Positions 33,954 to 45,177 of a DNA stretch of 64,000 bases are shown here, one piece after another. This stretch comes from Datisca glomerata (taxonomy: Eukaryota > Streptophyta > Magnoliopsida > Cucurbitales > Datiscaceae): contig QANY01011400.1 of NCBI GenBank assembly GCA_003255025.1, forward strand, positions 372,001-436,000. The letters are read 5' to 3'. Each line of letters opens with the position of its first letter. The first letter of the stretch is position 1. The translations under genes and the position numbers were made by a program. The notes beneath the pieces were generated by a model. The model made no database searches. It saw nothing but the letters and a program-made list of their open reading frames with translations, and was not told where the DNA came from.

Positions 33954-34365
33954 GGATACTTTTATTAGGTGTTAGTTTTCTTTTCCCAAATGCCAGGCAT
34001 TTGGCCAACTTTCTTTGACTATATAAAGTACACTTTCCAAATTTTTTATAACGTTATAAAAACAGATTTTATTCATAGACATTGAATATTTTTTTCATTC
34101 TAATATTTTTGTGAAATAATGTGTAAATAAATTCTAAATTATATAAGAAAATATTAAAATATTATTTTCATAAAGATTAAAATAATATCTCGACAAAGTT
34201 GATTTTTACACAAATGATAAGTTTTTACTCAAAAAATCATGAGTTCAAACTACATTATTTTTAATACAAAAAATTGATTCTCTCTTTTAAATATGATTGC
34301 ATTTTTAATGTGCTAAAAATGAACTTGCATTTCAAATTGTTATGCTTCCATTGCATTTTTTTTAT
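33954..34365. other. AT-rich intergenic sequence
   Basis: No gene recognised. ATGAGTTCAAACTACA near 34230 resembles a lone Pol III B box, but there is no matching A box. Confidence 0.45.
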
Positions 34366-34374
34366 TAAAAATTA

Positions 34375-35727
34375 AGGTTGAATCCAAATCATACCCTTAA
34401 AATTTCAGTGTTCGATAATTTATACCCTTAAATTATGAATTTAGCATCATATACCCTCATGTATACGAATTAGTCAATTTGACCCCTGGATACTAACACC
34501 GTTAAACTTACAGTTAATAATTTAACGGTCACTGTTTAAGTGCATTCTCTTCCCTTCTCCCTTCCCCATTCTCTCTTTCACTGCTTCTCTCGGATTTTCT
34601 ATCTCATTGTTTCTCTCTTTCTTGATTCTCCCACTCTCTGTTTTATCATTATTTTATTTTCATCTTTTTCTTTAAATTGATTATAACTCTCTACTTCTCT
34701 CTATTTTTCTCTCTCTATGTTTCCGCTCTCTCTACTTCTCACTCTCTAGGAAAGTCCCCGACTTTTAGACTTTCATTTTCAATTCAATCCACAAAAAATA
34801 GTTATTATATTAATTATTGAATGTCAAACTAGAAAATTTTGTCTTATTTTGATTATAGAATGCCAAACTAGAAAAGTTTATCTCACAACTTTCCTCAGCT
34901 AGCAAACAAATGCAAAATAACCCCCACTCTAAAAAATCAAAATGAAAAGAGAACAAAAATAATAAGAGCAGTGATTCAAAATTCAAAATCAATAAAATTT
35001 GATAGGGAAGAGCAAAGATTCACACTCCATTGAAACTTCAATGAGAAAATGCAGAAAACGCCAATTTAGATTATTCTTTCAATTTTTCCAAGCAATCAAA
35101 TGACTAATTTACAAGATTTTTCAAGGGAAGAGTACATAAAAGACGAAACACATGGAATATATGAATAATAAACCTAAAATCATCAGCCACATGAATAAAG
35201 AAATATTGTCACGAATTTAAGTTTAAAATCTCAATCGTTCTAAGAGTTTAATAGTGAAGAAACACCAACCTTAAATTTGAAGAATTCTAAGAAAAACAAT
35301 AGTGTGGCACTAAGACTTTGCTTTGATCATTCCGCTGAAGGAAAGTGATTTTGGTATTTAAGTAGAGGAGTGAGGACGATAAAGCCCTATACATATAAAG
35401 AGTTATAATCAATTTAAAGAAAATAAGAAAATAAAAGAGTGATTAAACATGGATGGAGTGGGAGAATCAAGAAAGAGAGAAATAGTGAGATAGAAAAGCA
35501 AGAGAGGGAGAGAAAGAAACAGTGAAAGAGAATGAGGAAGAGACAAGAGAACAGAAATCATTTAAACAATGACCGTTAAATCATCAACGATAACTCTGCC
35601 GGTGTAACTGTCCAGGGGTAGAATTGGTTAATTCGTATACATTAAGGGTATATAATGCTAAATTTATAGTTTAGGAGTATAAATTATTGAATGCTAAAAC
35701 TTTAGGGGCATGATTTGCATTTACCCC
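34375..35727. mobile_element. Non-autonomous MULE with TIRs of about 330 bp
   Basis: The first about 320 bp is inverted at the end (about 35395-35727). Matching landmarks are CAAATCAT-CCC, AATTTATAC, TTTAGCAT-ATATACCC, TGTATACGAATTA, ACCCCTGGA, ATTTAACGGTCA and TTTCTTGATTCTCCCACT. The flanks TAAAAATTA (34366-34374) and TAAAACTTA (35728-35736) are a 9-bp duplication with one mismatch, as for Mutator-type transposition. The interior of about 700 bp holds no recognisable protein. Confidence 0.85.
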
Positions 35728-35736
35728 TAAAACTTA

Positions 35737-36632
35737 TGCTCCCATCTTTGGCATGTTTATACTTAATTCTACGAACAATTGTTTTTTTTTTGAAAATGAC
35801 ACACAACTCCGAATTGAATAACAATTTTGTACCAAGTCTAATGCCATTATCCAATTTTGTGCTTCAACTGATATTTCTTCTTCCAATAATTATGTGGTTC
35901 AGTTTAAGAGATGAATCAGAAGAAATTGACACGAGCTTCCATGTGGTTAAGATAAGATATAACCGATGATAAATAAGATAGTAATCCTGAATTTTTCAAA
36001 GTTTACGACTTATGAGGCATCTAGTTGTCTCCTAATATTCTCCCCTAGCTTTCTAAAAAGCACTCCCTAGACAAATCTACATAAATCTCCTAAAAAAACA
36101 AGGAAAAAACTATATATTTTATCTTTACTAATTTTTCTTATATGTACCGCATTCATTTTAAACATGACAATATTAATTATCACTAATCTTCTACGTGATA
36201 AAGATTTAATTAAAAATTTTGTTCATTAATGAAAACTTGTAATGTCTATAAGAGACGCGCTAAAGCGCACATAGAAGTGCGTGTGTGATCTTAACTGTTC
36301 ATGATGGTAGGATTCACTGTCAGATCCACATCAGTGAACGCATTAAATTACAAACGTTATATTTGTGACTATCTGTAGCAAAATTCATGTCTACAAATTC
36401 TAAGGATTTTATGGTAACTATGATTTTTTCTCTGAAACTTAAAAAAAAATGTAGAGAAAAAAATAGAATTTACGTTGGTTATCTTCTCTAGGTTTAGACA
36501 TGCTTCAGTATTGTTCTTATAAGCTGTTGGGTGTTGTTGATTCTTCTCAACCTCAAAAGGTAGCTTGAGCTGTGAGGCTCACACTTATAAACTGACTACT
36601 GGTTCCTTCCACAACAGATGTGGGATAACCCC
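35737..36632. other. Intergenic, no confident feature
   Basis: AT-rich with a short GC-rich patch near 36256. From about 36520 it has LTR-like words (minus strand TGTTGGGGTTATCCC starting at about 36633), but no partner was found. Confidence 0.4.
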
Positions 36633-36835
36633 AACAATCTTCTCCGTCACACATCGGGTCTTGAGTTGAATGATCATCGACTCATCTCACCTGGATCACC
36701 ACACATCTAGTTATGAGTCGGGGAGTCAACGACTCACTTCACCTGAATTCACTACACACCAGGTTATGAGTCGAAACACCAACGACTCACTTCACCTGAA
36801 TTGAACTAGAGATTTATTGGATAAACCTGCACCAG
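36633..36835 (-). repeat. Leader-like region with tandem repeats of about 57-60 bp
   Basis: CGACTCACTTCACCTGAATT and related words recur about three times between 36664 and 36812. The position just downstream (minus strand) of a primer-binding site fits the untranslated leader of an LTR element. Confidence 0.5.
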
Positions 36836-36847
36836 GCTCTGATATCA
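36836..36847 (-). other. Primer-binding site (initiator-methionine tRNA type)
   Basis: The minus strand reads TGATATCAGAGC, one mismatch from the common plant copia site TGGTATCAGAGC. It lies five bases outside the LTR end at 36853. Confidence 0.65.
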
Positions 36848-37160
36848 ATTTTTGGGATTTAATAGACCCTAATAAGTACAATTCACTTTCTCGTAGTCTA
36901 TCAAATCAGTTTAATTTGTTAAAAAATCTCAAATAAATTAATAAAGAATTCACAGGAAATGAGAAAAATAGGACATTAGATTTAATGTGAAAGTCCCTTC
37001 AGTGTGAAGGAAAAAATCACATGACAAACTTCGAATAATATCTCCACTATATAAAAAAATCTATAGGATTACGCCAGTCAAATAAAGGAACAATCAAAGC
37101 AACAACTGTAAAGATGGCATAGAAAATGCCATGGAAGATGTTATATTATCTCCACAAACA

Positions 37161-37215
37161 CCCTCAGACTACCGAGCGGTGAGAGCAAGATTTGTTGTCG
37201 ACCGCGTGAAAAATT
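37161..37215 (+). repeat. SINE-like fragment
   Basis: CTACCGAGCGGTGAGAGCAA followed by GACCGCGTG resembles the A-box part of the sequence at 14020 in ILK intron 5. Confidence 0.35.
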
Positions 37216-37433
37216 CTTCTCTATTTTCTCACTATTTCTTCCATTGGCTTTGATCCCTTCTCTAAGAAATGGCTGAAAAATAATTTGCTTTACTTCTTTG
37301 TCCACGATTGAAGAATTCTTCCTCTACAAATTTCTTTCGGTGGCAATATTTTTTCTTCACCTAAAGAATGCTTTTAGGTGGCTAAATCAATAGACTTCAA
37401 CTTCAATTGAAACTCTAGGTGACTACATATACA

Positions 37434-38031
37434 TCTATAACATATATAAAAGCACTAAACTTGGAGAAATTTTTCAGACGATAATATCCTTATTGATATT
37501 TTAAATTATCTTATTTTCTCGTTAATTAATATTCTAGGTCCCACATATCTCTTATAAAAAATAATTAAGATTCATCCTCATAAAAATATAAATAAAATAT
37601 TTTTATCTTTTCTATCACATTTTCTATCATTATTATAATTATTATTACACGCACACAAAATAATAAAATTCCTGTAATGCTCCTCTGGTTTTCCTTCCCT
37701 ATAAAAGTTCTACAATTTCATTCATTGGATTTTGTTTCATCGATTTTATCATACTTTTGAATTATGACTTTAAATTGTACTTAATTATTTTTTTTACTTC
37801 AAATTCATAAACTAGAATATACTTTCTTATCCAATAAGCTATTTGAAAAAGTCTAGATCATCACAATTACTAATTTAATTCACTGGGCTAGGTTTCAACT
37901 AAAAATTATGAAAATGTATTTTTTCTTAGAACAATTAATTGAATTGCTTAAAATATTTAAATAGTTATTTATGTCCAAAACTTCTGAGCAATTTATATAA
38001 CCACGTGTAACACACGTGATAAAAGACTAGT
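37434..38031 (+). mobile_element. Non-autonomous Helitron, about 597 bp
   Basis: The 5' end, TCTATAACATATATAAAAGC, follows an A. The 3' end has a perfect 7-bp hairpin, CACGTGT-AAC-ACACGTG (38002-38018), then CTAGT at 38027-38031. These are the standard plant Helitron termini, inserted between A and T without duplication. The interior is AT-rich with no Rep/helicase. Confidence 0.85.
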
Positions 38032-38187
38032 GAGTGAAAGAAGCCCTTTCACATTTGGGTTTTTATTGGATGTGTTATACACACACGTTACCATACACCT
38101 AAAGTTAATATTGGCCAAACAATTTTGGGCTTGCTTCCTTGGGCCTTAGAAAGCCATGACTACTCCAATAAGAGGGATAGCCCAACA

Positions 38188-39880
38188 AACTCCCCTTCCC
38201 GACTAGTTGAAGGTGGGTATCATGCACGCCAGTTTCCTAGATATCGCATGCATATCTTTGAGTAAGGTTTTTTGTCATCATGTCTGACCCATTATCATCC
38301 GTTAAGACTTTCTGAATCTCTAATTACTTCTTATTTAACTTATCACGTATCCAGTAATACCTCACATCAATATGTTTCGATCTCGAATGGAATAGATTTT
38401 TGCTGAGATGAATAGAACTCTGACTGTCACAATACAATATGTATTTCTAGTCCTTGAGCCCCAACTCTTGCAAAAATGTCTTCATTTAGAGCATTTCTTT
38501 GTAGGCCACAGTAACTGCTGTAAACTCAACTTCAGTAGCTAATAGAGTAACACATTTATGTAATTTAGACTGCCACGATATTGCTCCCCCTATAAAAGTA
38601 ATTATGTATCATGATGCCGGCTTTCTAGAGTCAATGTCACTGTGCATATCTGCATCTATAAACCGCATAAGTGCAGGTTTTCTATTACCAATTGATAAGC
38701 ATAGCTTCGAAAGACCTTTGAGATCTCTCACAATCCATATCATTGTTTCCTAGTGTTATCTGCCAGGATTTAACAAAATTTTACTAACAACCCCAACTGT
38801 GTGAGCTATGTCTAGCCTCTTCCATACAATGGCATACATCAAACTACTTAGTACTGAAGAATATGGATTCTATCCATATATTTCTTCTGTGTCGTTAGAA
38901 GGGCTTTGCTTGGAATTCAACCTGAAATGATTGTCGAGAGGTGTGCCAACTGGTTTTGCTTTATCCATGGGATGCCGTTCAAGCATATTTTCAATATATC
39001 TTTCTTCTGATAACTACAAATTCTTTGCTCTTCTATCACTGGTAATCCTCATGCCAAAAATTTGCTTTGCGTGCCCCAGACATTTCACTGTAAATGATTC
39101 ACTCAATTATCTCTTCAATTGTTTGATTTTACTATTATATGCACCAACGATAAGCATGTCATCTACATAGAGTAAGAGAATGATAAAGCTACCATATAGA
39201 ATTTCTTGATAAACACACAATGACATGAAGTCATCTTCTTATACTCGTGCTCCCCCATGAAGGAGTCAAACTTCTTATACCACTGCCTTGCCTTGGAGCT
39301 TGCTTTAACCTGTATAGACTTTTCTTCAGTTTATAGAAAAAATCTTCTTTCCCTTTGACCTCAAAACCCTCTAGTTGCTCCATGTATATCTCCTCATATA
39401 AGTCACCATGGAGGAAAGCGGTTTTGAAGTCAAGCTGTTCAATCTCCAAATCCATGCTGGTGGCTAAACCCAGAACAACCTGAATGGATTATATTTTCAC
39501 TACAAATGAGATAATCTCTTCAAAATCTACACCATTATTTTACTGAAACCTTTTCACAATCAATCTTACTTTGCATCTTAAATATGAGGCTACTTTCTCC
39601 AGTCTTCATCTTGTACACCCATTTGTTCTTCAACACTCCTTTTCCCTTAGGCCATTTCACCAACTCATAAGTATGGTTCTCATGTAAGGATTTCATCTCA
39701 TCTTGCATTGTCTGTAACCACTTCTCTTTCTTAGCATCATTACAGATTTTGTATAAGTTTTTGGCTCTCCCACATTAGTGCAATAAGTATTCATTTGGAG
39801 AGTACCTGGTAGACGATTGTCGTTCTCTATCGGATCTTTGTACCTGATTAGTCTCACTAGTTACTGGCTCTAATTCTGAT
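38188..39880 (-). pseudogene. Copia pol remnant (reverse transcriptase and RNase H)
   Basis: Minus strand from about 39,870 down. A linker with KEKWLQTMQDEMKSLHENHT and PKGKGVLKNKWVYKMKT is typical of the start of copia reverse transcriptase. The 39455-39231 piece contains QLDFKTAFLHGDL, EEIYMEQLEGF and LKKSLYRLKQAPRQ. The RNase H end, with a DDNGSDMMTK-like motif, is near 38,290. Many stops and shifts separate the pieces. Gag, protease and integrase are absent, so the 5' part was lost. Confidence 0.8.
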
Positions 39881-40618
39881 TGATCATCATGCGCTGCTAG
39901 CCATGCACATATTGCTCGTTGTTGCCTCTTCAAGATTAATTAATCGACTCGAAAAAGAAAGCAACATTTTTCTAGGAATGATGAACGCTTTTGTGCAATT
40001 TCTTCTCATAAGATGGGCGTGGGTTTTCGAAATTTTTATGATTGAGAAAGAGCATGGTTGGATAGAGTACCGAATTTCTTTTAAATTATAATCAATTTGT
40101 TGTAAAAAGAGCAATTGCTTTTAATTTTTTACGCCGAATTGAACCTTGCCTAATGGATGACGGTGATAAAATGTGTGTGCTAGAAGGGTTGTTCGGTAGT
40201 TTCTCACCTCTAAACAAAACTTTGATGACCCTCTGGAGGTGTTTGGTATATGTATCTTGTAGGATTGATATCACAACTTAAAAGGAGGGGGTGAATTGAG
40301 TGATTGTGTTCAAATAAAAATATTTCACACTCGAGTAGAAAATGGAGGTTAAAGAATGATCTCCAAATTTTATGAGTTTAATGCTTAAAACGTTAAATTG
40401 GTAAGGAATAGATAAAAACATTAAAGTAAAATAAATTAAAGAGCTTAAAAAGCTTAAGTAAAGAATGATTGCATTAATGTAAATGCGAAAATATAAAGTG
40501 AGCAAATAAATTAAATTATTGAAACTTAGAGCACGGAAAATAAAGCGAAAAAAGAATAAAGTTCAAAAAATAGCAAGAAGTAAAAAGAGAATAAGATAGG
40601 CGCATACATTTTTATGTG
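39881..40618. other. Intergenic, no confident feature
   Basis: No gene recognised. GGAGGGGGTGAATTG near 40285 is a word common in plant repeats, and its inverse occurs near 43365. Confidence 0.4.
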
Positions 40619-40880
40619 CACTAAAAGAAACAGAGGGTTTTCACGACAGTTAGTTTTCTGCTAAAACACCATAATATCATCAGTAAATGTTAACCGACGA
40701 ATTGCATTTTGTCACCATTGTAATCTCCTTATATTCATCGAGAATTGCCTTTGGCGACGAGAATGAAGTTACGTCACAGAAACTCTTATGCGATGACATG
40801 TAATTCGTTGGTGAACGGTTTCAATGATGAAATGACACTTCACCGACATAGTCTATAGTGATGATGTATGGTTTCATCAG
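40619..40880 (+). mobile_element. CACTA-type terminal fragment
   Basis: It begins CACTAAAAGAAACAGAGGG, close to the CACTACAAGAAA terminus. Subterminal motifs such as GGCGACGAGAA, CGATGACA and TTCGTTGG follow. No opposite end was found, so it is a truncated or disrupted copy. Confidence 0.45.
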
Positions 40881-41389
40881 AATTCCTTCTCTACGTCCAC
40901 ACTCCAAGCCCCCCCCCCAGATTTTTAATCCCACGAGCTTTTTACGGGCATAGTTACCATAACCGTTCGGTTCGGTTCCGAAGGTGGACCGAAATGGTAT
41001 GGGGGATGTAATTTCCTGAATGGAATTTCAGGGTATTTCAGCTGGAATGGAGCATTCTAGCCAAAATGGCGGCCATAAAAGGGAAAAACACGCCCACTCT
41101 CCAGCCCACATTTTAGCCCAAAACACACACACATTTCAGCCCAAAACGCGCACACATTGCTTGATCACTCACCCACTCTCCATTCCATCTCTTCTAGTTC
41201 GATCTCTTTCCTTTCCTTACTCACAAACACAACATAATCAATTTCCTCTTCCAGTTCGATATCTTTTCTCAAGCCTTCTCTTCAAAACATGTCGCTCTCT
41301 CTCGATCTCTCAAGCTTTCTCTTTGAGCTTCTAGAGTCTCGATTTCTCATCTCTTTCCTTTCTCTCTTGCTAACAGCTCACTCTCATAG

Positions 41390-41867
41390 GTATGAAATTT
41401 GGTCAACATTCTGTATTCTCTGATTCTTGGTGGAGTCTTGATCTATCTTTTGAAATTTGGTCCTGAAATTTATGTTTTATGATAATTTATATTTTGTGAA
41501 ATTTGTGAAATCTGGTTTCTATTTTGTGAAATTTCTGAAATTTATCAATTAGCTTCGTGGTTTCTGATTCTTTTTGGGTTTTTTTCGATTCTTCTCTGAA
41601 ACAATTTCAGTTTTGATATATGGTGTGCTGGATTCCAAATCTTTGAGTAGTGGTAGTTGGATTCCAAGTTTTTTGCCTACTCTTATAATTATTGTCCATC
41701 ATCTTGATTTCATTGTTGGTTTGCACTGGTATTGGCATGGACAATTTGATTCTTGATTTCATTGTTGATTTCATTATTGATTGCATTGTTGGGTTTCTAG
41801 CTTTTGCTTATTTGTATTTTAGTTGCAGAATTGTTGGGTTTTTGGCTTTTGTTTATTTGTATTTTAG
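41390..41867 (+). other. Probable leader intron of the hAT derivative
   Basis: Donor ATAG|GTATGA follows a CT-rich leader. The acceptor region is duplicated: TATTTGTATTTTAG occurs at the ends of two 45-bp tandem copies (acceptors at 41822 and 41867). The ORF at 41898 starts 30 bases past the second. Confidence 0.4.
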
Positions 41868-41897
41868 TTGCAAAATTGTTGGGTTTCTTCTGACCCT

Positions 41898-42034
41898 ATG
41901 AGTTTGGAGAATATTGATATATTGAATGAATGGGTAAGTGAAGAACCAAGACACTTGTCTCCTGGAGAAATCGACGGATGGAACATAGCCGATCAACTAA
42001 ATCCTAATGAAGAAGATATCACTATAGAAGGTTA
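41898..42034 (+). CDS. Short acidic ORF of the hAT derivative
   Basis: 44 codons from ATG (MSLENIDILNEWVSEEP) to TAA. The same frame stays open past the stop to 42147, with Asp/Glu runs ending DETQEN. The composition resembles the acidic C-terminal tail of some plant hAT transposases. It may be the last exon of a deleted transposase with one nonsense change, or a small element-encoded peptide. No domain is recognised. Confidence 0.4.
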
Positions 42035-42448
42035 ATTTGATGCAATAATTGAGCGTGAGAAAGGTAAAATAAATGAGGGGGATGATGATGAAACTCAAGC
42101 TTATAAGGCGAATAATGAGGATGATGATGATGAAACTCAAGAAAATTAGTTCTGATGTTAAACTTTTGTGTGTTTCATGATGATATGAGATTTAATATGT
42201 TGTTTTTGTTGAATTTTAATGTAATCTAACATGATGTTTTTGTTGAATTTTAATGGTAATTATGTATTACTTGCAAGTTATAACCTATTGATTCAATTTT
42301 TCCTTATTTATGTTATATAATAGTTTTTATAATATTTTTAGATGACCATAATTTTTTCTGAAACGGAACACTCGAATACCGAAATATCCAATACGCACCG
42401 CTTGTTTAAAAGACTGAAATGACCACCGAAACGGAATTGACAACTATG

Positions 42449-44330
42449 GTTATAGGTGAAACTTTACAGGTGTCAACTAAACCTTATAAGGTTTTATGTT
42501 TTGAGATTAAGTGATCATTTATATTAACTCTCTCAAATAACAGAATCTCGAATATAAGCTCATAAACATTTCTTGCTCACTTAATAAATTTATGAGTATA
42601 AAACTCAGAATAATAAAAGAGATTTATTTGAGTTTTTTTAAGAATTTTGAGAGCAAGTCTCTCAGTTATGGAATCTATTTTGCGAAGAGAAATGAAGTGT
42701 ATTTATAGAAGAGATGTATGTTAGAATTTAGGAGAAATTTTTTAATAATTTTAAATTGAGACACAAGAAAAGACACTTCATCTTTAACAAGGACAAAAAG
42801 TTGTTGACCAAAAGAGTAAAGAATACTCCTACCAAAAACGCACAATATGTTAAAAAATATTTGGTAAACTCTTTCTCTCTCTCTTTGTCTTGTTGAAATT
42901 GAAAGTTACTTCGTGTGCGATTTGTCATTATCTCCATCTTATATATTTAGTCTACTGTCTAAGAGATTATTGGTGTTAGGATTTTTATAGATGGAGACTT
43001 AATTTTAGGATATGTATCCATAAATAGATTAAGCTTAATAAATACAAATTAGATGAGTACGCTCCTAATAAATATTACATGCAAATAAGTATCCCCATGA
43101 TTTTTAAGTTTTATGCTTTGTGAGCTCCTAATGAAAATAAAAATCTTCATGATATTTAATTTTCATACTTTATGACATTTTTCTATAGTCCATGCGTCTT
43201 TGATTGAATATATTAGTAACTTCAACGTTTTATTATCATAAAAAGTTATCTCATAGAGATATAGGGCTAACAACATATTTGATAAGATACTCGAAAAATG
43301 TTGAGTATTCATGTTTGGGTTTTAAGTTGGATGATAAGTTTACATTCCTAGAATCTAAATTCACCCTCCCTTGAGGTATTTAGAATACCCAAAATTGAGG
43401 TTTCAAAGATGCAAGAATCCTTATAGTAACAATATATCAAATTGTCCCCCTTTATCCAACAAGTTTTTTTTCAAAAATACAAGAGTAACGTAGAAAAATG
43501 ACTAGCACAAATACATAGATTTTACAGACATCTTACTTCCTCATCATCCTTTAAAAAAATTGATCCATAACTCATTTCATCATTACCTAATACCAAAGGA
43601 CTCATTGAGACCAAAACTCAAAACTAATTCTTAGAGTTATAAGCTTAACAATGTTCTTGCTCCCTTCCAATATGGGGACGACATTTAAGCTTCTTTTCAC
43701 ATACTCTTTTTATTCACACGCCTAAAATTCTAATAAATTTTTTATCAGATAAATTTTTTTGACCAATTGATTGAAGTGGGTAATCAAATAGACCCATAGA
43801 TCATGGAACAAAAAGGGTGGGTAGGCTTAAACGAATAGCAAATATTGGATATTGATGACCCAGATTAGCTAACTATAAAGCAGAACAATGCAAAAAAAAT
43901 ACACATGCCAATACGACCAAATCTGAACGGATGACCTGATCTGATCGATGAATTTGTTTGTTGCTTTAGATATAACTGAGCATCTTTTTTATGTACCATA
44001 ATTCATCAACTTGGAGTTAAATGTATGTTGTTGCTAATGTGAAGTCACTTAGTCGTTTATCTGTGATTTTTAAAAATAAAAAGGGTGTTTCTGTATTTTT
44101 TTAGCTTAATTAAGCTAAGGAGAGGAGGAGTAATTTTTTTTTATCATTTTAAATGCCGTTATATATATATTTTTTAGAGTAACTTTATTTAGAACAATGA
44201 TATACTAAGTACTACTATGATGTGATATTATATGTATTGTTAGACTATACATTCACTATGATATAAAATAAGGAGGGTTCTACTATGTATTTCTTCATTT
44301 TGAAACTACTGGGAGTAGGAGATATATTGA
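42449..44330. other. Intergenic, no confident feature
   Basis: AT-rich. I see no gene motifs or clear element ends. The start of the gypsy LTR could lie anywhere in the last few hundred bases. Confidence 0.4.
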
Positions 44331-44339
44331 ATCAAATTT

Positions 44340-45177
44340 GGAAATCAGAAGTTAGAACTTAACTTATGAATAAGTTGTATATGATGGTTGACCGTTATGA
44401 CTTCGACTCACCGATGTGTCACATGTCGCTCCTATGAACTACTGCCAAGTGTTAGCTTTGACTATTCAATGTGATTCCTGAATCCATGTCAGCGACCGAC
44501 CCACATAAAGTATATATTGCATTATTTATTCTTTCTATGTAATCATTCATAACCTTATAACGACTAAGTCAAATGACAAATACTTAAGTGGGTCCCTTGC
44601 TTGGGAACAATTTTGGGGGTTGTGGTCTGATAGGATTTGTATGAGGTTCAGTGTATTGGAAAGGGTATCCCTTCACCAGTATGGCCTCTTTGAGGGCCGT
44701 GGATGTGTCATCTTCCCATTTGCGGGAAGGGACTTAGTTCTTAGAGCACCCTTAGGAAAGGGGTCCCTTACGAATACCACATATCTCGTCGATGTGGTGC
44801 ACTCTCCGTGTTCTTCTTTCCCAGAATCATTGTCATTGCACGTGACACATGGCGTAATGTGAAAGGTAGCATACATGAGAATCTTCTCCATAGATACCCT
44901 GACCCATGTGGTTATGGCTATAATAAATTATGACTGGACATTGCCACCTCAACGAGCTTGCTGATGTGTCATTACGTAGGGTCCATTACTAATTAGTCAA
45001 TGGAGTAATTGGAGTGGATCCCGCATGGAAGCCTCTCTATAAATAGAGGTCTTCCCTTTCATTGTAAAGGAATTTTTCTTTTGCTTCATATTTTCTACTT
45101 ACTAGACTTAGAGAATTCTCTCTGAATTCCTCATCCTAAAAGAGCATTTTGTCACATTCCATAGGTTAGCTCAAAGT
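44340..45177 (+). repeat. 5' LTR of the gypsy element, left part
   Basis: It is less AT-rich than its neighbours, with a TATA box at 45038 and a leader-like stretch that runs into the hAT insertion at 45178 and resumes at 49778. It ends before the primer-binding site at 49906. The start is not defined because no second LTR copy was found; 44340 is approximate. Confidence 0.55.
45038..45045 (+). promoter_or_regulatory. TATA box of the gypsy LTR
   Basis: TATAAATA lies within CTCTCTATAAATAGAGGTC. It is the best core promoter in the window for a plus-strand element. The hAT insertion 130 bp downstream would interrupt its transcript. Confidence 0.65.

Larger units (their letters stand above)
36853..38187 (-). 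repeat. Copia LTR, split by a Helitron
   Basis: On the minus strand it begins TGTTGGGCTATCCC and ends AAATCCCA. Upstream is a purine tract, GGGAAGGGGAGTT, and downstream the primer-binding site. Removing the Helitron (37434-38031) leaves about 737 bp, a usual copia LTR size. No second copy is present in the window, so the borders come from context. Confidence 0.6.
40949..42448 (+). mobile_element. Internally deleted hAT-type element, 1.5 kb
   Basis: Ends CATAGTTACCATAACCG and (complement) CATAGTTGTCAATTCCG form short inverted repeats, with GGTTCGG/CCGAA-rich subterminal DNA on both sides. The flanks TTTACGGG and GTTATAGG match at 5 of 8 bases, so the duplication is weak. Inside are a CT-rich leader, a probable leader intron and a short acidic ORF, but no transposase core. 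Confidence 0.6.

Noticed and set aside
36520..36640. Second LTR starting TGTTGGGGTTATCCC on the minus strand
   Set aside because: It shares only the first dozen bases with the LTR at 38187, and no direct-repeat partner exists in the window.
41020..41334. 104-codon plus-strand ORF in the hAT derivative
   Set aside because: Low-complexity His/Ser/Leu-rich reading of a CT-rich leader upstream of the intron.
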